Shown: positions 1 through 7,313 of the stretch, one piece after another | How positions within the stretch are numbered: position 1 is the stretch's first letter | How the letters are laid out: each line of letters opens with the position of its first letter | Assembly: GCA_028697435.1 (NCBI GenBank) | Contig: JAQVFD010000077.1 | Span: forward strand, 1 to 8,424 | Origin: Clostridiaceae bacterium | Lineage (GTDB): Bacteria; Bacillota; Clostridia; Lutisporales; Lutisporaceae | Direction of reading: 5' to 3' | Length of the DNA stretch: 8,424 bases | Position numbers and translations under genes: made by a program | Notes under the pieces: generated by a model | The model's database searches: none | Told to the model about the DNA's origin: nothing | The model's input: only the letters and a program-made list of their open reading frames with translations

Positions 1-1
1 A

Positions 2-1585
2 TCTCATAATAGAGTGGGGAATAAGGTAATTACCTATTTCGAAGGCAAAAATTCATTGGTACTTGATAAGGTTTGTACATTTACCGATCAGCTTCGGTAC
101 AGCAATGCACTTGCGTCGGCATTGTCGCTGGCAGATGCCGTAAAAGGTATAAGCTTTGAAACCTTTGTAGACTGCCAGATTGAGCAGTTGGACTCATACT
201 GGATGCATTCGGACATTATCATAGAAGGCAACAGCAAACATCAGGCAGCTATCCGCTTTATGCTGTATCACCTGGTGCAGTCCATAGGTACTGATGGATT
301 TTCCAGCGTCTCTGCAAAAGGATTGTCCGGAGAAGGGTATGAAGGGCATTACTTCTGGGATACTGAGATTTATATATTGCCTCTGCTGCAGCTTACACAA
401 CCGGAGATGGCAAGGAGATTGCTGGAATACAGGTGTCATATTCTGCCATATGCCAAGGACCGGGCTCATGAATTGGGACATTTAAGGGGAGCTGCCTACC
501 CTTGGAGGACTATATCGGGTATAGAATGCTCCGGGTATTTTCCGGCAGGAACGGCGCAGTATCATATTAATGCGGATATTTCATATGTTTTTATACAGGA
601 TTTCCTGATTAATGAAGACTATAAATTCCTCTTGGAAATGGGGGTTGAGGTTTTATATGAAACCGCCCGCATATGGCTTGAAATAGGCAATTACAGCAAA
701 GGTGCTTTCATGATAAACAGCGTTACGGGACCGGATGAATACACTGCCATAGTCAATAACAATTATTATACAAATGCAATGGCAAAATACCATCTGAACT
801 GGGCAGAAATCATTTATCGGAAGTTATCCGCCCATGAGGATCAGAAGGTAGTGGAGAAGCACAAGGCTATATGCGAAAAGATAGGACTCTATGAAAGCGA
901 AATCAGTGAAATGAGAAAGGCTTCGGATGCGATGTATCTTCCCTATGACGAGAACATGAAGCTGAATCCCCAGGATGATGCCTTTCTTCAAAAGCCTATA
1001 TGGCCTTTCGAGAATTCCCGGTATCCTTTACTGCTGCATTATCACCCTCTGACAATATACCGGCATCAGGTGCTTAAACAAGCGGATACCGTACTCGCAC
1101 ATCTTTTGCTTGAAGAATATGTAACAGAAGAGGTGCTCACTAATTCGTACAATTATTATGAGGCACTTACCACCCATGATTCCTCGCTTTCTGCCTGTGT
1201 ACACGGCATAATGGCAGCCAGGATCGGTGATATAGAAAAAGCTTATCGCTATTTTGAAGAGTCGGTTAATTTGGATATTGAGGATACTCATGGCAATACG
1301 AAGGATGGTCTGCACATGGCGAATATAGCAGGAACTGCCTTAAGTGTAATAAATGGCTTCGGAGGACTCAGGGTACATGAGAAGGGAATTGTGTTCAGAC
1401 CCAGTTGCCCTAAGGAATGGAGCCGGTTCTCCTTTAAGGTAAAATACAGAGGTCGCGAAATTCATGTCAGTGTATCTGATGAAGTTGAAATAACGCTTAT
1501 TAAAGGTGCTCCACTATCAATAAGCTTATGGGATACTGAATACTTGCTTAAGGACAGTCTGAAGCTTTCCTGTGCAGAGAGGTGA
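2..1585 (+). CDS. GH65 family disaccharide/oligosaccharide phosphorylase (5' truncated by window edge)
   Basis: Inverting phosphorylase of glycoside hydrolase family 65, expected to split an alpha-glucoside with phosphate into beta-glucose-1-phosphate plus acceptor sugar in the cytoplasm. The frame is open to the left edge, and family members are usually about 750-790 residues, so the GTG at 14 is almost certainly internal and the N-terminal beta-sandwich is mostly missing. Counting the codon at 14 as residue 1, the (alpha/alpha)6 barrel shows GHYFWDTEIY (111-120), YPWRT (162-166) and TGPDEY (238-243); Glu242 is the expected catalytic acid. TTHDSSLS (386-393) corresponds to the region lining the phosphate pocket in GH65 phosphorylases. 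A small C-terminal beta domain follows from about residue 450. The loop around 171-189 (ECSGYFPAGTAQYHINADI) differs from the maltose, trehalose and kojibiose phosphorylase versions I remember, so the substrate is left open; nigerose or another alpha-1,3-glucoside is possible. The downstream beta-phosphoglucomutase supports phosphorylase rather than hydrolase activity. Confidence 0.9.
   Translation, partial: SHNRVGNKVITYFEGKNSLVLDKVCTFTDQLRYSNALASALSLADAVKGISFETFVDCQIEQLDSYWMHSDIIIEGNSKHQAAIRFMLYHLVQSIGTDGFSSVSAKGLSGEGYEGHYFWDTEIYILPLLQLTQPEMARRLLEYRCHILPYAKDRAHELGHLRGAAYPWRTISGIECSGYFPAGTAQYHINADISYVFIQDFLINEDYKFLLEMGVEVLYETARIWLEIGNYSKGAFMINSVTGPDEYTAIVNNNYYTNAMAKYHLNWAEIIYRKLSAHEDQKVVEKHKAICEKIGLYESEISEMRKASDAMYLPYDENMKLNPQDDAFLQKPIWPFENSRYPLLLHYHPLTIYRHQVLKQADTVLAHLLLEEYVTEEVLTNSYNYYEALTTHDSSLSACVHGIMAARIGDIEKAYRYFEESVNLDIEDTHGNTKDGLHMANIAGTALSVINGFGGLRVHEKGIVFRPSCPKEWSRFSFKVKYRGREIHVSVSDEVEITLIKGAPLSISLWDTEYLLKDSLKLSCAER
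1577..1585 (+). promoter_or_regulatory. Ribosome binding site for beta-phosphoglucomutase, overlapping the upstream stop codon
   Basis: GAGAGGTGA closely matches the anti-SD complement and ends 5 nt before the GTG at 1591. It contains the TGA stop (1583-1585) of the phosphorylase, so ribosomes ending one gene sit on the start site of the next, which suggests translational coupling. It argues against the GTG at 1582, which lies inside the SD itself. Confidence 0.65.
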
Positions 1586-1590
1586 TTATT

Positions 1591-2247
1591 GTGATAAAAG
1601 CAGTAATATTCGATATGGATGGGGTGCTTACAGAAACCAGCCATCAGCATTTCCTGGCCTGGAACCGACTGGCTGAGGAATTGGGCTACATCCTTCCTCT
1701 CGAGGTAAAGGATGCCGTAAGAGGCATATCAAGACTGGCATCTCTGGATATCGTACTTAAGGCAGTAAATGCGGACAAAAGGTTCACTGAGAGCGAAAAG
1801 CTTGTGCTTGCAGAGATAAAGAATATATACTATATTGAAAGCATAAAAAGATTTACAGCTGAAGATTTATCGGGAGGAGCCCGCGAATTGTTAGAGCTTC
1901 TAAAGGAAAACGGTCTGAAGATTGCATTGGCATCGGCAAGCAAGAATTCGAAGTTTTTGCTCCGTGCTATGGAAATAAAGCAGTATTTTGACATAGTTGT
2001 AGATCCCGCAGTTATACAAAAAGGGAAGCCTGCTCCGGACATATTCTTAAAGGCGGCTGAGCTTCTAAACATCGCTCCTGAGGACTGTATCGGTATTGAA
2101 GATGCATATGCCGGCATAGAGAGTATTCAAAGAGCCGGAATGACAGCGCTTGGAGTAGGTGATGCAGCAGTCCTTTCCAATTGTTCAATTGTATTTGACA
2201 ATCTTCAAGGCGTGTACTCATATTTTGTAAGATTATTTAGAGAGTAG
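1591..2247 (+). CDS. pgmB: Beta-phosphoglucomutase (HAD superfamily)
   Basis: Converts beta-glucose-1-phosphate to glucose-6-phosphate through a beta-glucose-1,6-bisphosphate intermediate, feeding the phosphorylase product into glycolysis. The 218-residue protein has the family's normal length. Counting from the GTG at 1591: FDMDG (7-11) gives the nucleophile Asp8 and acid/base Asp10. His20 in the cap hinge, the VRGIS cap loop (43-47, with Arg44 where the Lactococcus enzyme has Lys45), SASK (115-118), Lys146 in KGKPAPD, and Glu170-Asp171 for magnesium all match the known L. lactis enzyme. The in-frame GTG at 1582 would add three residues but lies inside the Shine-Dalgarno sequence, so 1591 is preferred. 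The gene starts 5 nt after the phosphorylase stop and ends 24 nt before the ABC ATPase, consistent with one transcript. A generic HAD phosphatase is unlikely given the full set of mutase residues and the neighbour. Confidence 0.92.
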   Translation: MIKAVIFDMDGVLTETSHQHFLAWNRLAEELGYILPLEVKDAVRGISRLASLDIVLKAVNADKRFTESEKLVLAEIKNIYYIESIKRFTAEDLSGGARELLELLKENGLKIALASASKNSKFLLRAMEIKQYFDIVVDPAVIQKGKPAPDIFLKAAELLNIAPEDCIGIEDAYAGIESIQRAGMTALGVGDAAVLSNCSIVFDNLQGVYSYFVRLFRE

Positions 2248-2271
2248 ATAAGAGCAGATAGGAGGAAACCC

Positions 2272-3363
2272 ATGGCAAATGTAACTTTAAGCAAACTAAG
2301 CAAAGTATATTCAAATGGATTTCAGGCTGTAAAGAGTATCGATCTGGATATTGAAGACAAGGAGTTTATGATACTGGTTGGTCCTTCAGGATGCGGTAAG
2401 ACAACAACATTGAGGATGATTGCAGGTCTTGAAGACATTTCGGAGGGAGAGCTGTCGATAGGCGGACAAGTGATGAATAATGTAGAACCAAAAGACCGGA
2501 ATATTGCAATGGTTTTTCAGAATTATGCACTGTATCCTCATATGTCTGTATATGAAAACATGGCTTTTGGTCTGAAAATAAATAAAACTCCAAAGGACGA
2601 GATTAAGGATCGAATTACAAAAGCGGCAAAAATACTTGGAATTGACCACCTGCTGGATCACAAGCCAAAGCAGTTATCGGGGGGTCAAAGGCAGCGGGTG
2701 GCTTTAGGCCGTGCAATAGTAAGACAGCCTCAAGTGTTCCTGATGGATGAACCCCTGTCAAACCTGGATGCAAAGCTGCGTATTCAGATGCGCGCAGAGT
2801 TGATTAAGCTTCATAATGATCTGCAAACCACTTTTGTATATGTTACCCATGACCAGACAGAAGCAATGACTATGGGATCCAGAATTTGCGTTATGAATGA
2901 CGGTGTAATTCAGCAGGTTGCTGATCCAAAGACCATATATAACCGGCCTGCAAATAAGTTTGTGGCAGGTTTTATCGGATCACCGCAGATGAATTTCAAC
3001 GAAGGAGTATTAACAGGAGATAACCGTAATTATTCCATAAACATAAAAGGGAACAAAATTGAACTGAAATTGGATGAGGAAAGAGTCAAGAAGCTGGAAG
3101 CTCATTCCGGAAAAACACTGATTGTGGGATTCAGACCTGAAAACATAATAATTAAAAGGGCTGGCGCAGGAATAAGAACTAAAGTTGCCATGACCGAGCT
3201 TTTAGGCAGCGACCTGAATGTGTACTTCAATATTGATGACACAGAATATGTGTGTAAGACGGATGCTTCATTGGATATACACACCGGCGATGAAGTTTTC
3301 GCTGATTTTGATACTTCGAAAATTCACCTATTTGATCAGCATACTAAGCTCTCAATCATTTAA
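2272..3363 (+). CDS. msmX: Sugar ABC transporter ATP-binding protein, MsmX/MalK/UgpC type
   Basis: Cytoplasmic ATPase that drives carbohydrate ABC importers of the CUT1 class. The 363-residue protein is complete and full length for the family. It shows Walker A GPSGCGKTT (37-45), Q-loop Gln83 in VFQNYALYPH, signature LSGGQRQRVALGRA (135-148), Walker B VFLMDE (155-160), D-loop SNLD and H-loop His193 in VTHDQTEAM. From about residue 240 there is the C-terminal TOBE/OB-fold regulatory region, including GFRPENI. An AGGAGG (2260-2265) lies 6 nt before the ATG. It is the last gene before a strong terminator, and no permease or binding protein accompanies it here. In B. subtilis MsmX and streptococcal MsmK a single ATPase serves several sugar importers; the same shared role is inferred, with the substrate set unknown. 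The symbol reflects the family resemblance and not a proven orthologue. Confidence 0.92.
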   Translation: MANVTLSKLSKVYSNGFQAVKSIDLDIEDKEFMILVGPSGCGKTTTLRMIAGLEDISEGELSIGGQVMNNVEPKDRNIAMVFQNYALYPHMSVYENMAFGLKINKTPKDEIKDRITKAAKILGIDHLLDHKPKQLSGGQRQRVALGRAIVRQPQVFLMDEPLSNLDAKLRIQMRAELIKLHNDLQTTFVYVTHDQTEAMTMGSRICVMNDGVIQQVADPKTIYNRPANKFVAGFIGSPQMNFNEGVLTGDNRNYSINIKGNKIELKLDEERVKKLEAHSGKTLIVGFRPENIIIKRAGAGIRTKVAMTELLGSDLNVYFNIDDTEYVCKTDASLDIHTGDEVFADFDTSKIHLFDQHTKLSII

Positions 3364-3392
3364 GAGTTAAGCATTTATATTAAAAAGTTAAC

Positions 3393-3431
3393 AAAACCGG
3401 GTTCAAAAACTGCATTTTTGAGCTCGGTTTT
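3393..3431 (+). terminator. Strong intrinsic terminator closing the sugar operon
   Basis: The left arm 3393-3409 (AAAACCGGGTTCAAAAA) pairs along all 17 positions with the right arm 3415-3431 (TTTTTGAGCTCGGTTTT), two pairs being G-U wobbles, around a 5-nt loop CTGCA. The T-rich end of the right arm runs into ATTTTGCTTT. It starts 30 nt after the ATPase stop and separates the sugar operon from the c-di-GMP gene. The A-rich left flank means it could also stop transcription from the other strand. Confidence 0.9.
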
Positions 3432-3607
3432 ATTTTGCTTTAATTAATGGGAAAAACAAATTTGTACGCAAAATAATATAAACATATAGCAAAAAATTAC
3501 GATATTATATATATATGTAACAAAAAGTTTTTTTATGTCAAAAGGAGAATGGAATCTTTTGTTGCATTTTATGATGAAAATAGCCTAAAGGCAAAATGGA
3601 GGTTGCA
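3432..3607 (+). promoter_or_regulatory. AT-rich leader of the c-di-GMP gene, probable promoter region
   Basis: This 176-nt stretch follows a strong terminator, so the next gene needs its own promoter here. No box pair is convincing: TTGTAC (3462-3467) and TATAGC (3485-3490) lie 17 nt apart but match the housekeeping consensus only partly. A run of alternating A and T (about 3502-3516) follows. I see no c-di-GMP riboswitch core and no clear operator palindrome. A 30-codon frame starting at 3549 has an SD spaced too close to be credible. Confidence 0.35.
3598..3602 (+). promoter_or_regulatory. Ribosome binding site that sets the start at 3608
   Basis: GGAGG lies 5 nt upstream of the ATG at 3608. 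The other in-frame ATG, at 3596, overlaps this element and has only AAAGGC (3586-3591, spacing 4) in front of it, a poorer site. The shorter reading is therefore favoured. Confidence 0.7.
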
Positions 3608-6600
3608 ATGGCTTATTCAACATTCTGGGGGGTACTGCTGATAGCATGTGCCGGCCTATCATTAGCAGGTGGATTGTACGCTACGAAAGGAATCCATAAA
3701 GCGGCAATCAATAAAATATTGATGATTATTTGTGCTGCTCTTCTAGTTTGGTCTTTAGGTTTGGCAATTAATGTAGCAGCAGCTAATGCAGAGATTGGCA
3801 TGATCGGATATTTCATTGCTCCAATCGGTTGGGGACCTATGTCCGGGTTGTTACTGCACTTTACTCTGTTATTCACCGGTAAAGAAAAACTTCTAAAAAA
3901 GTGGTGGATTTATCCACTATTATATTTCCCGGGACTTATGATGATTTATCAGTTTACAATTCTTCAATCCATAGGTCATAATACTGATGGTTTAATTCAT
4001 ACTATGCATGGGTGGGTTCCTGTCCTTAATTATGATATTTGGGATTATCTTTTTTATGCATATTATATAGGTTTTACGGTTATTAACTTAATGGTGTTGC
4101 TGATAACGGGAAAAACCTCGAAGGATAAAAGTCAAAAGGATCAAGCAATGCTACTGGCAATCTGCTATATCATATCCTATACACTTGGTACTTTGTCAGA
4201 TACTGTATCCGGGCTTCTTGATATTTCGCTTCCCCGGCATGCAACTGTTTATGCGCTGATACCCCTTGGAGCAATTGCTTACATAGTTAAAAGATACGGA
4301 TCCATGAGCACTGAAACAGTCAAGAAAAAGGAGTTTTTCAATATTGATGCCGTATATAGCTATGTTTATCAAATCATGGGTTTTGCCTTTGTCATTGGGA
4401 GCATTGTGAACATAGTATTACAAAAGATAATCTATAAGGAAGTCGTTATATCCAATATCAGTGAATTCAGTGTACTTTTGATTGCAATAGCATTGTTTAT
4501 ACTGATGGTTAACAAATTTAAAATTGAAGGTTCACTCAAAGAAATGCTAATTGCTATGGCTTATTCTTTCAGTATTCCTTATATAACATTGAGATTTGTG
4601 CCATATGGCAGTATTACCATATGGGCGTTTATATTTTTGATGATTATCATAAGTCTTATCTATAGTAGACAAATTCTGCTGATTACGATTGCAGCGTCAG
4701 CTTTTATGACTCAACTGCTGGTTTGGGCGATATCTCCTGAAGTTTTAGTGGAAGTGAATAGCGCAGATTATATTTTAAGGCTGGTTTTGATAGGCATTTC
4801 ATTATTATTTTCTATTTATGTCAATTCTGTCTATGTTACAAAGCTAAATGAAAATTTATCTTATGACAAAAAGCAGGCTATATTATCGGAAATATCACAG
4901 GATTTTATCTCTGCCGCGGACTGGAATAAAGATGAGATACTTCATAATTTTTTGGGAAAGTGCGGCAAATCTATCGGATCTGAACGGTCATATATTATTT
5001 TATTCAACCGGGATAAGGTGGAATTTGAATATTTTTGTGAATGGTTGGAAGAAGGGGCGCAGACTCAATGGAAGGACTTTGAAAGTATAAGTTTAGATGT
5101 TCGTCATAGATTGCTTAAACAATTTGATTTACAACGGATAATGAAGCTTTCCGATACGAACGTACTGCCTCCTTTCGCAAGGCAATATAAACAAGCGCTT
5201 GTTAAACGAAACATTCGAGGGATGGTTAATCTTCCAATAAGAGAAAAGGGTGAGACAATAGGAGTCATAGGGTTTAATTCCTCAAGACCGTTAAACGAAT
5301 GGAATATAGACTCAACTGGTTTTCTTGAAATTGTTGCTAACCTGGTTTCAGATATGCTGCAAAAAATTAAAGCGGAGAGCAGAAATGAACTACTTGCATA
5401 TTACGATCAGCTTACTCAGCTTCCAAACCGCATTATGTTTAAGGACCGCTTGGAACAGGTTATAAAACAAGCTGAGAATACAGAAAAAATGATAGGCGTT
5501 GTATTTATGGACATTGATTCCTTTAAAACAATCAATGATACCTTGGGACATGATCTTGGAGATAAGATTCTTTTTGAAGTTGCTCAGGTTCTTTCCCGCA
5601 GCATCGGTAATAATGGCACAGTTGCACGTTTTGGCGGCGATGAATTTATCATTATACTTAATCAGCTTTCCAATGCGAAAGATGTTGCCAGAATAATGGC
5701 AGACCTGATGCATGCAGTTAATGAGCCCCTTGATTTACACGGTCAGGAGTTTTTTGTTACAATTAGTGCAGGTATTGCTTTGCATCCGCAGGATGGAGAG
5801 GATTCCGACACACTTATTAAGAATGCCGATACCGCTATGTATAGGGCAAAAGAAATGGGAAAAAACCGCTATTTAATGTGTTCCCAAGAAATGAAAGATG
5901 AGGGGTTGGAAAGGTTAGAACTGACTAATAAGCTTTATCGGGCACTGGAAAGAGAACAGTTTACGGTATACTATCAACCGCAAATAAACATTGAGACAAA
6001 AAAAATAGTAGGTCTTGAAGCGTTGCTTAGATGGTCGCTCCCGGGAAAAGGAATGGTAAGTCCGGATACATTTATACCGATAGCTGAACAGACGAGGCTG
6101 ATTAATCCTATCGGTGAATGGGTTTTGGAAACTGCCTGCAGACAAAATAAATTGTGGCAGGAAAAAGGTCATGAAGAAATGCGCATAGCCGTTAATATAT
6201 CAATTTATCAACTGATTAATCCGGGCTTTATTCAACAAGTTGAAGGTATTCTAAGAAAGACAGGACTCTCAGCGGAATATTTAGAGTTAGAAATTACTGA
6301 AAGTGCAGCCAGCAATAACATAGATATAATTGTTAATATTTTAAAAAACCTGAAAGCACTTGGAATTAAGATATCAATTGACGACTTCGGTACGGAGTAT
6401 TCCTCATTAAGCCGGTTAAAGATGTTGCCTATAGACAGGATTAAGATTGATATGCAATTCATTCAAGGTATAGAGGGGGATGAAAAGGATCAGGCAATTG
6501 CGAAAGTTATTATCAATTTGGCAAAAAGTATGAACCTGAAAGTCGTAGCGGAAGGGGTCGAAACGAATACTCAACTAAATTTCCTTAGTCAACGGATGTG

Positions 6601-6667
6601 TGATGAGGTTCAGGGATTTTACTATTATGAGCCGATGCCGGCCGAGGAAATTGAAAAAATACTATAA
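3608..6667 (+). CDS. Membrane-bound GAF-GGDEF-EAL c-di-GMP signalling protein with two transmembrane blocks
   Basis: Dual-domain enzyme for making and/or breaking cyclic di-GMP at the inner face of the membrane. Residues counted from 3608 (1019 in all). Residues 1-230 hold about seven hydrophobic helices resembling the 7TM sensor region of some histidine kinases. A short polar segment follows (about 231-248), then about six more helices (roughly 250-408). A GAF-like domain spans about 425-585. The GGDEF domain (about 598-757) has DQLTQLPNR, metal-binding Asp635 in FMDIDSF, Asn643 and an intact GGDEF (676-680); the inhibitory RxxD site is replaced by GNNG (667-670). The EAL domain (about 770-1019) keeps Glu804 (EALLRW), Asn863, Glu895, Asp925-Asp926, Lys946, Glu982 and Gln1002, so phosphodiesterase activity is expected. 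Its loop 6 reads DDFGTEYSS, with Glu930 where Gly is usual. It stands alone after a terminator, with its own leader. The signal sensed is unknown. Confidence 0.92.
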   Translation: MAYSTFWGVLLIACAGLSLAGGLYATKGIHKAAINKILMIICAALLVWSLGLAINVAAANAEIGMIGYFIAPIGWGPMSGLLLHFTLLFTGKEKLLKKWWIYPLLYFPGLMMIYQFTILQSIGHNTDGLIHTMHGWVPVLNYDIWDYLFYAYYIGFTVINLMVLLITGKTSKDKSQKDQAMLLAICYIISYTLGTLSDTVSGLLDISLPRHATVYALIPLGAIAYIVKRYGSMSTETVKKKEFFNIDAVYSYVYQIMGFAFVIGSIVNIVLQKIIYKEVVISNISEFSVLLIAIALFILMVNKFKIEGSLKEMLIAMAYSFSIPYITLRFVPYGSITIWAFIFLMIIISLIYSRQILLITIAASAFMTQLLVWAISPEVLVEVNSADYILRLVLIGISLLFSIYVNSVYVTKLNENLSYDKKQAILSEISQDFISAADWNKDEILHNFLGKCGKSIGSERSYIILFNRDKVEFEYFCEWLEEGAQTQWKDFESISLDVRHRLLKQFDLQRIMKLSDTNVLPPFARQYKQALVKRNIRGMVNLPIREKGETIGVIGFNSSRPLNEWNIDSTGFLEIVANLVSDMLQKIKAESRNELLAYYDQLTQLPNRIMFKDRLEQVIKQAENTEKMIGVVFMDIDSFKTINDTLGHDLGDKILFEVAQVLSRSIGNNGTVARFGGDEFIIILNQLSNAKDVARIMADLMHAVNEPLDLHGQEFFVTISAGIALHPQDGEDSDTLIKNADTAMYRAKEMGKNRYLMCSQEMKDEGLERLELTNKLYRALEREQFTVYYQPQINIETKKIVGLEALLRWSLPGKGMVSPDTFIPIAEQTRLINPIGEWVLETACRQNKLWQEKGHEEMRIAVNISIYQLINPGFIQQVEGILRKTGLSAEYLELEITESAASNNIDIIVNILKNLKALGIKISIDDFGTEYSSLSRLKMLPIDRIKIDMQFIQGIEGDEKDQAIAKVIINLAKSMNLKVVAEGVETNTQLNFLSQRMCDEVQGFYYYEPMPAEEIEKIL

Positions 6668-6717
6668 GTACGTGTGAATAAGAAAATAGTAATGCGCGAG
6701 GCAATATATTAAGATTG

Positions 6718-6755
6718 GCGGGTGTATTTTCAAACCAAGGTACCCTGCTTTTTTA
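6718..6755 (+). terminator. Possible intrinsic terminator after the c-di-GMP gene
   Basis: GCGGGT (6718-6723) can pair with ACCCTGC (6742-6748) with one bulged T and a long loop, followed by TTTTTT. The stem is short and the loop large, so this is much weaker than the terminator at 3393. Its position about 50 nt after the stop codon fits. The rest of 6668-6827 shows no gene: a GTG at 6785 behind GGGG gives only nine codons. Confidence 0.35.
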
Positions 6756-6827
6756 TTTGAATGTAAAAAAACAAAGGGGAATGAGTGCCAGGCATCGAAT
6801 ATATTGATAATTAGGATGGTAAGCTGA

Positions 6828-7313
6828 AGATGGAATAAGTACATAGGAAACGAAGCACATTCAGGATATGGTTATGCAACATACCGATTACAGTTCTTAG
6901 CATCGGAAAATACAAGGTTAGCTTTAAAGATTCCGAGATTGCTAACAGCATATAATCTTTGGGTAAATGGTGAATTGATTGCTTCAGCCGGAAATGTGGG
7001 TAAGACAAGAGAAACAATGACCCCGCAATACCTCCCGCAAATTGCACTTTTTGAATCGCAACAAGGCACAAATGAAAAAATAGAACAGCAAAAACTGGAA
7101 CTGGAGAACGTAAACCGACAACTTCAGGAACTTTCGTTAAAAGACCCTTTAACAAAATTGTGGAATAGAAGAAAATACGACGAGACCATTAATTTGGAAT
7201 GGAATCGGTGTTTAAGGTACCAAAGACCGATTGCATTAATCCTTCTGGATATTGATTATTTTAAGAAATACAATGATTTCTACGGACACATAGCAAAGAC
7301 GGGGGCAAGCTGA
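6828..7313 (+). pseudogene. Remnant of a 7TMR-DISM-type sensor diguanylate cyclase, internally deleted and 3' truncated
   Basis: One frame runs from just after a TGA (6825-6827) to the TGA at 7311-7313. Its first part (about 6828-7055) reads as a piece of the extracellular beta-sandwich found in front of 7TMR-DISM membrane regions, with GYGYATYRLQF, then TAYNLWVNGELI and GNVGKTRE. The frame then passes directly into a coiled coil (NEKIEQQKLELENVNRQLQE) and the start of a GGDEF domain (KDPLTKLWNRR, LLDIDYFKKYNDFYGH). The end of the sandwich and all seven membrane helices that should lie between are gone. The GGDEF part stops right after the substrate-binding YGH, before the GGDEF loop, so it cannot be an active cyclase. 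There is no signal peptide and no start codon with a ribosome site; the TTG at 6939 lies mid-domain. Family identification is from motif recall. Confidence 0.8.

Noticed and set aside
3497..3520. TTAC...GTAA ends around an AT run, looking like an operator palindrome.
   Set aside because: Only four base pairs at the ends match; the rest is alternating A/T that pairs with itself by composition.
3432..3607. Possible c-di-GMP riboswitch upstream of the GGDEF-EAL gene.
   Set aside because: No GEMM-like core or paired helices can be seen; the stretch is mainly A/T with only a tiny GCC-TAAA-GGC hairpin.
3549..3641. A 30-codon frame (begins MESFVAFYDENS) upstream of and overlapping the c-di-GMP gene start, a possible leader peptide.
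   Set aside because: The GGAG before it is only 1 nt from the ATG, the frame overlaps the real start in another frame, and the peptide has no recognisable feature.
6781..6814. Short ATG (6781) and GTG (6785) starts behind GGGG.
   Set aside because: They reach stops after eight or nine codons and show no similarity to anything recognised.
6811..7155. A 114-codon open frame on the - strand.
   Set aside because: It is antisense to the sensor/GGDEF homology, which is clearly on the + strand, and has no family resemblance.
6939..7313. A 124-codon gene for a small GGDEF protein starting at the TTG at 6939.
   Set aside because: The TTG lies in the middle of the sensor-domain homology, has no ribosome site, and the GGDEF domain is cut before its signature; it belongs to the pseudogene.
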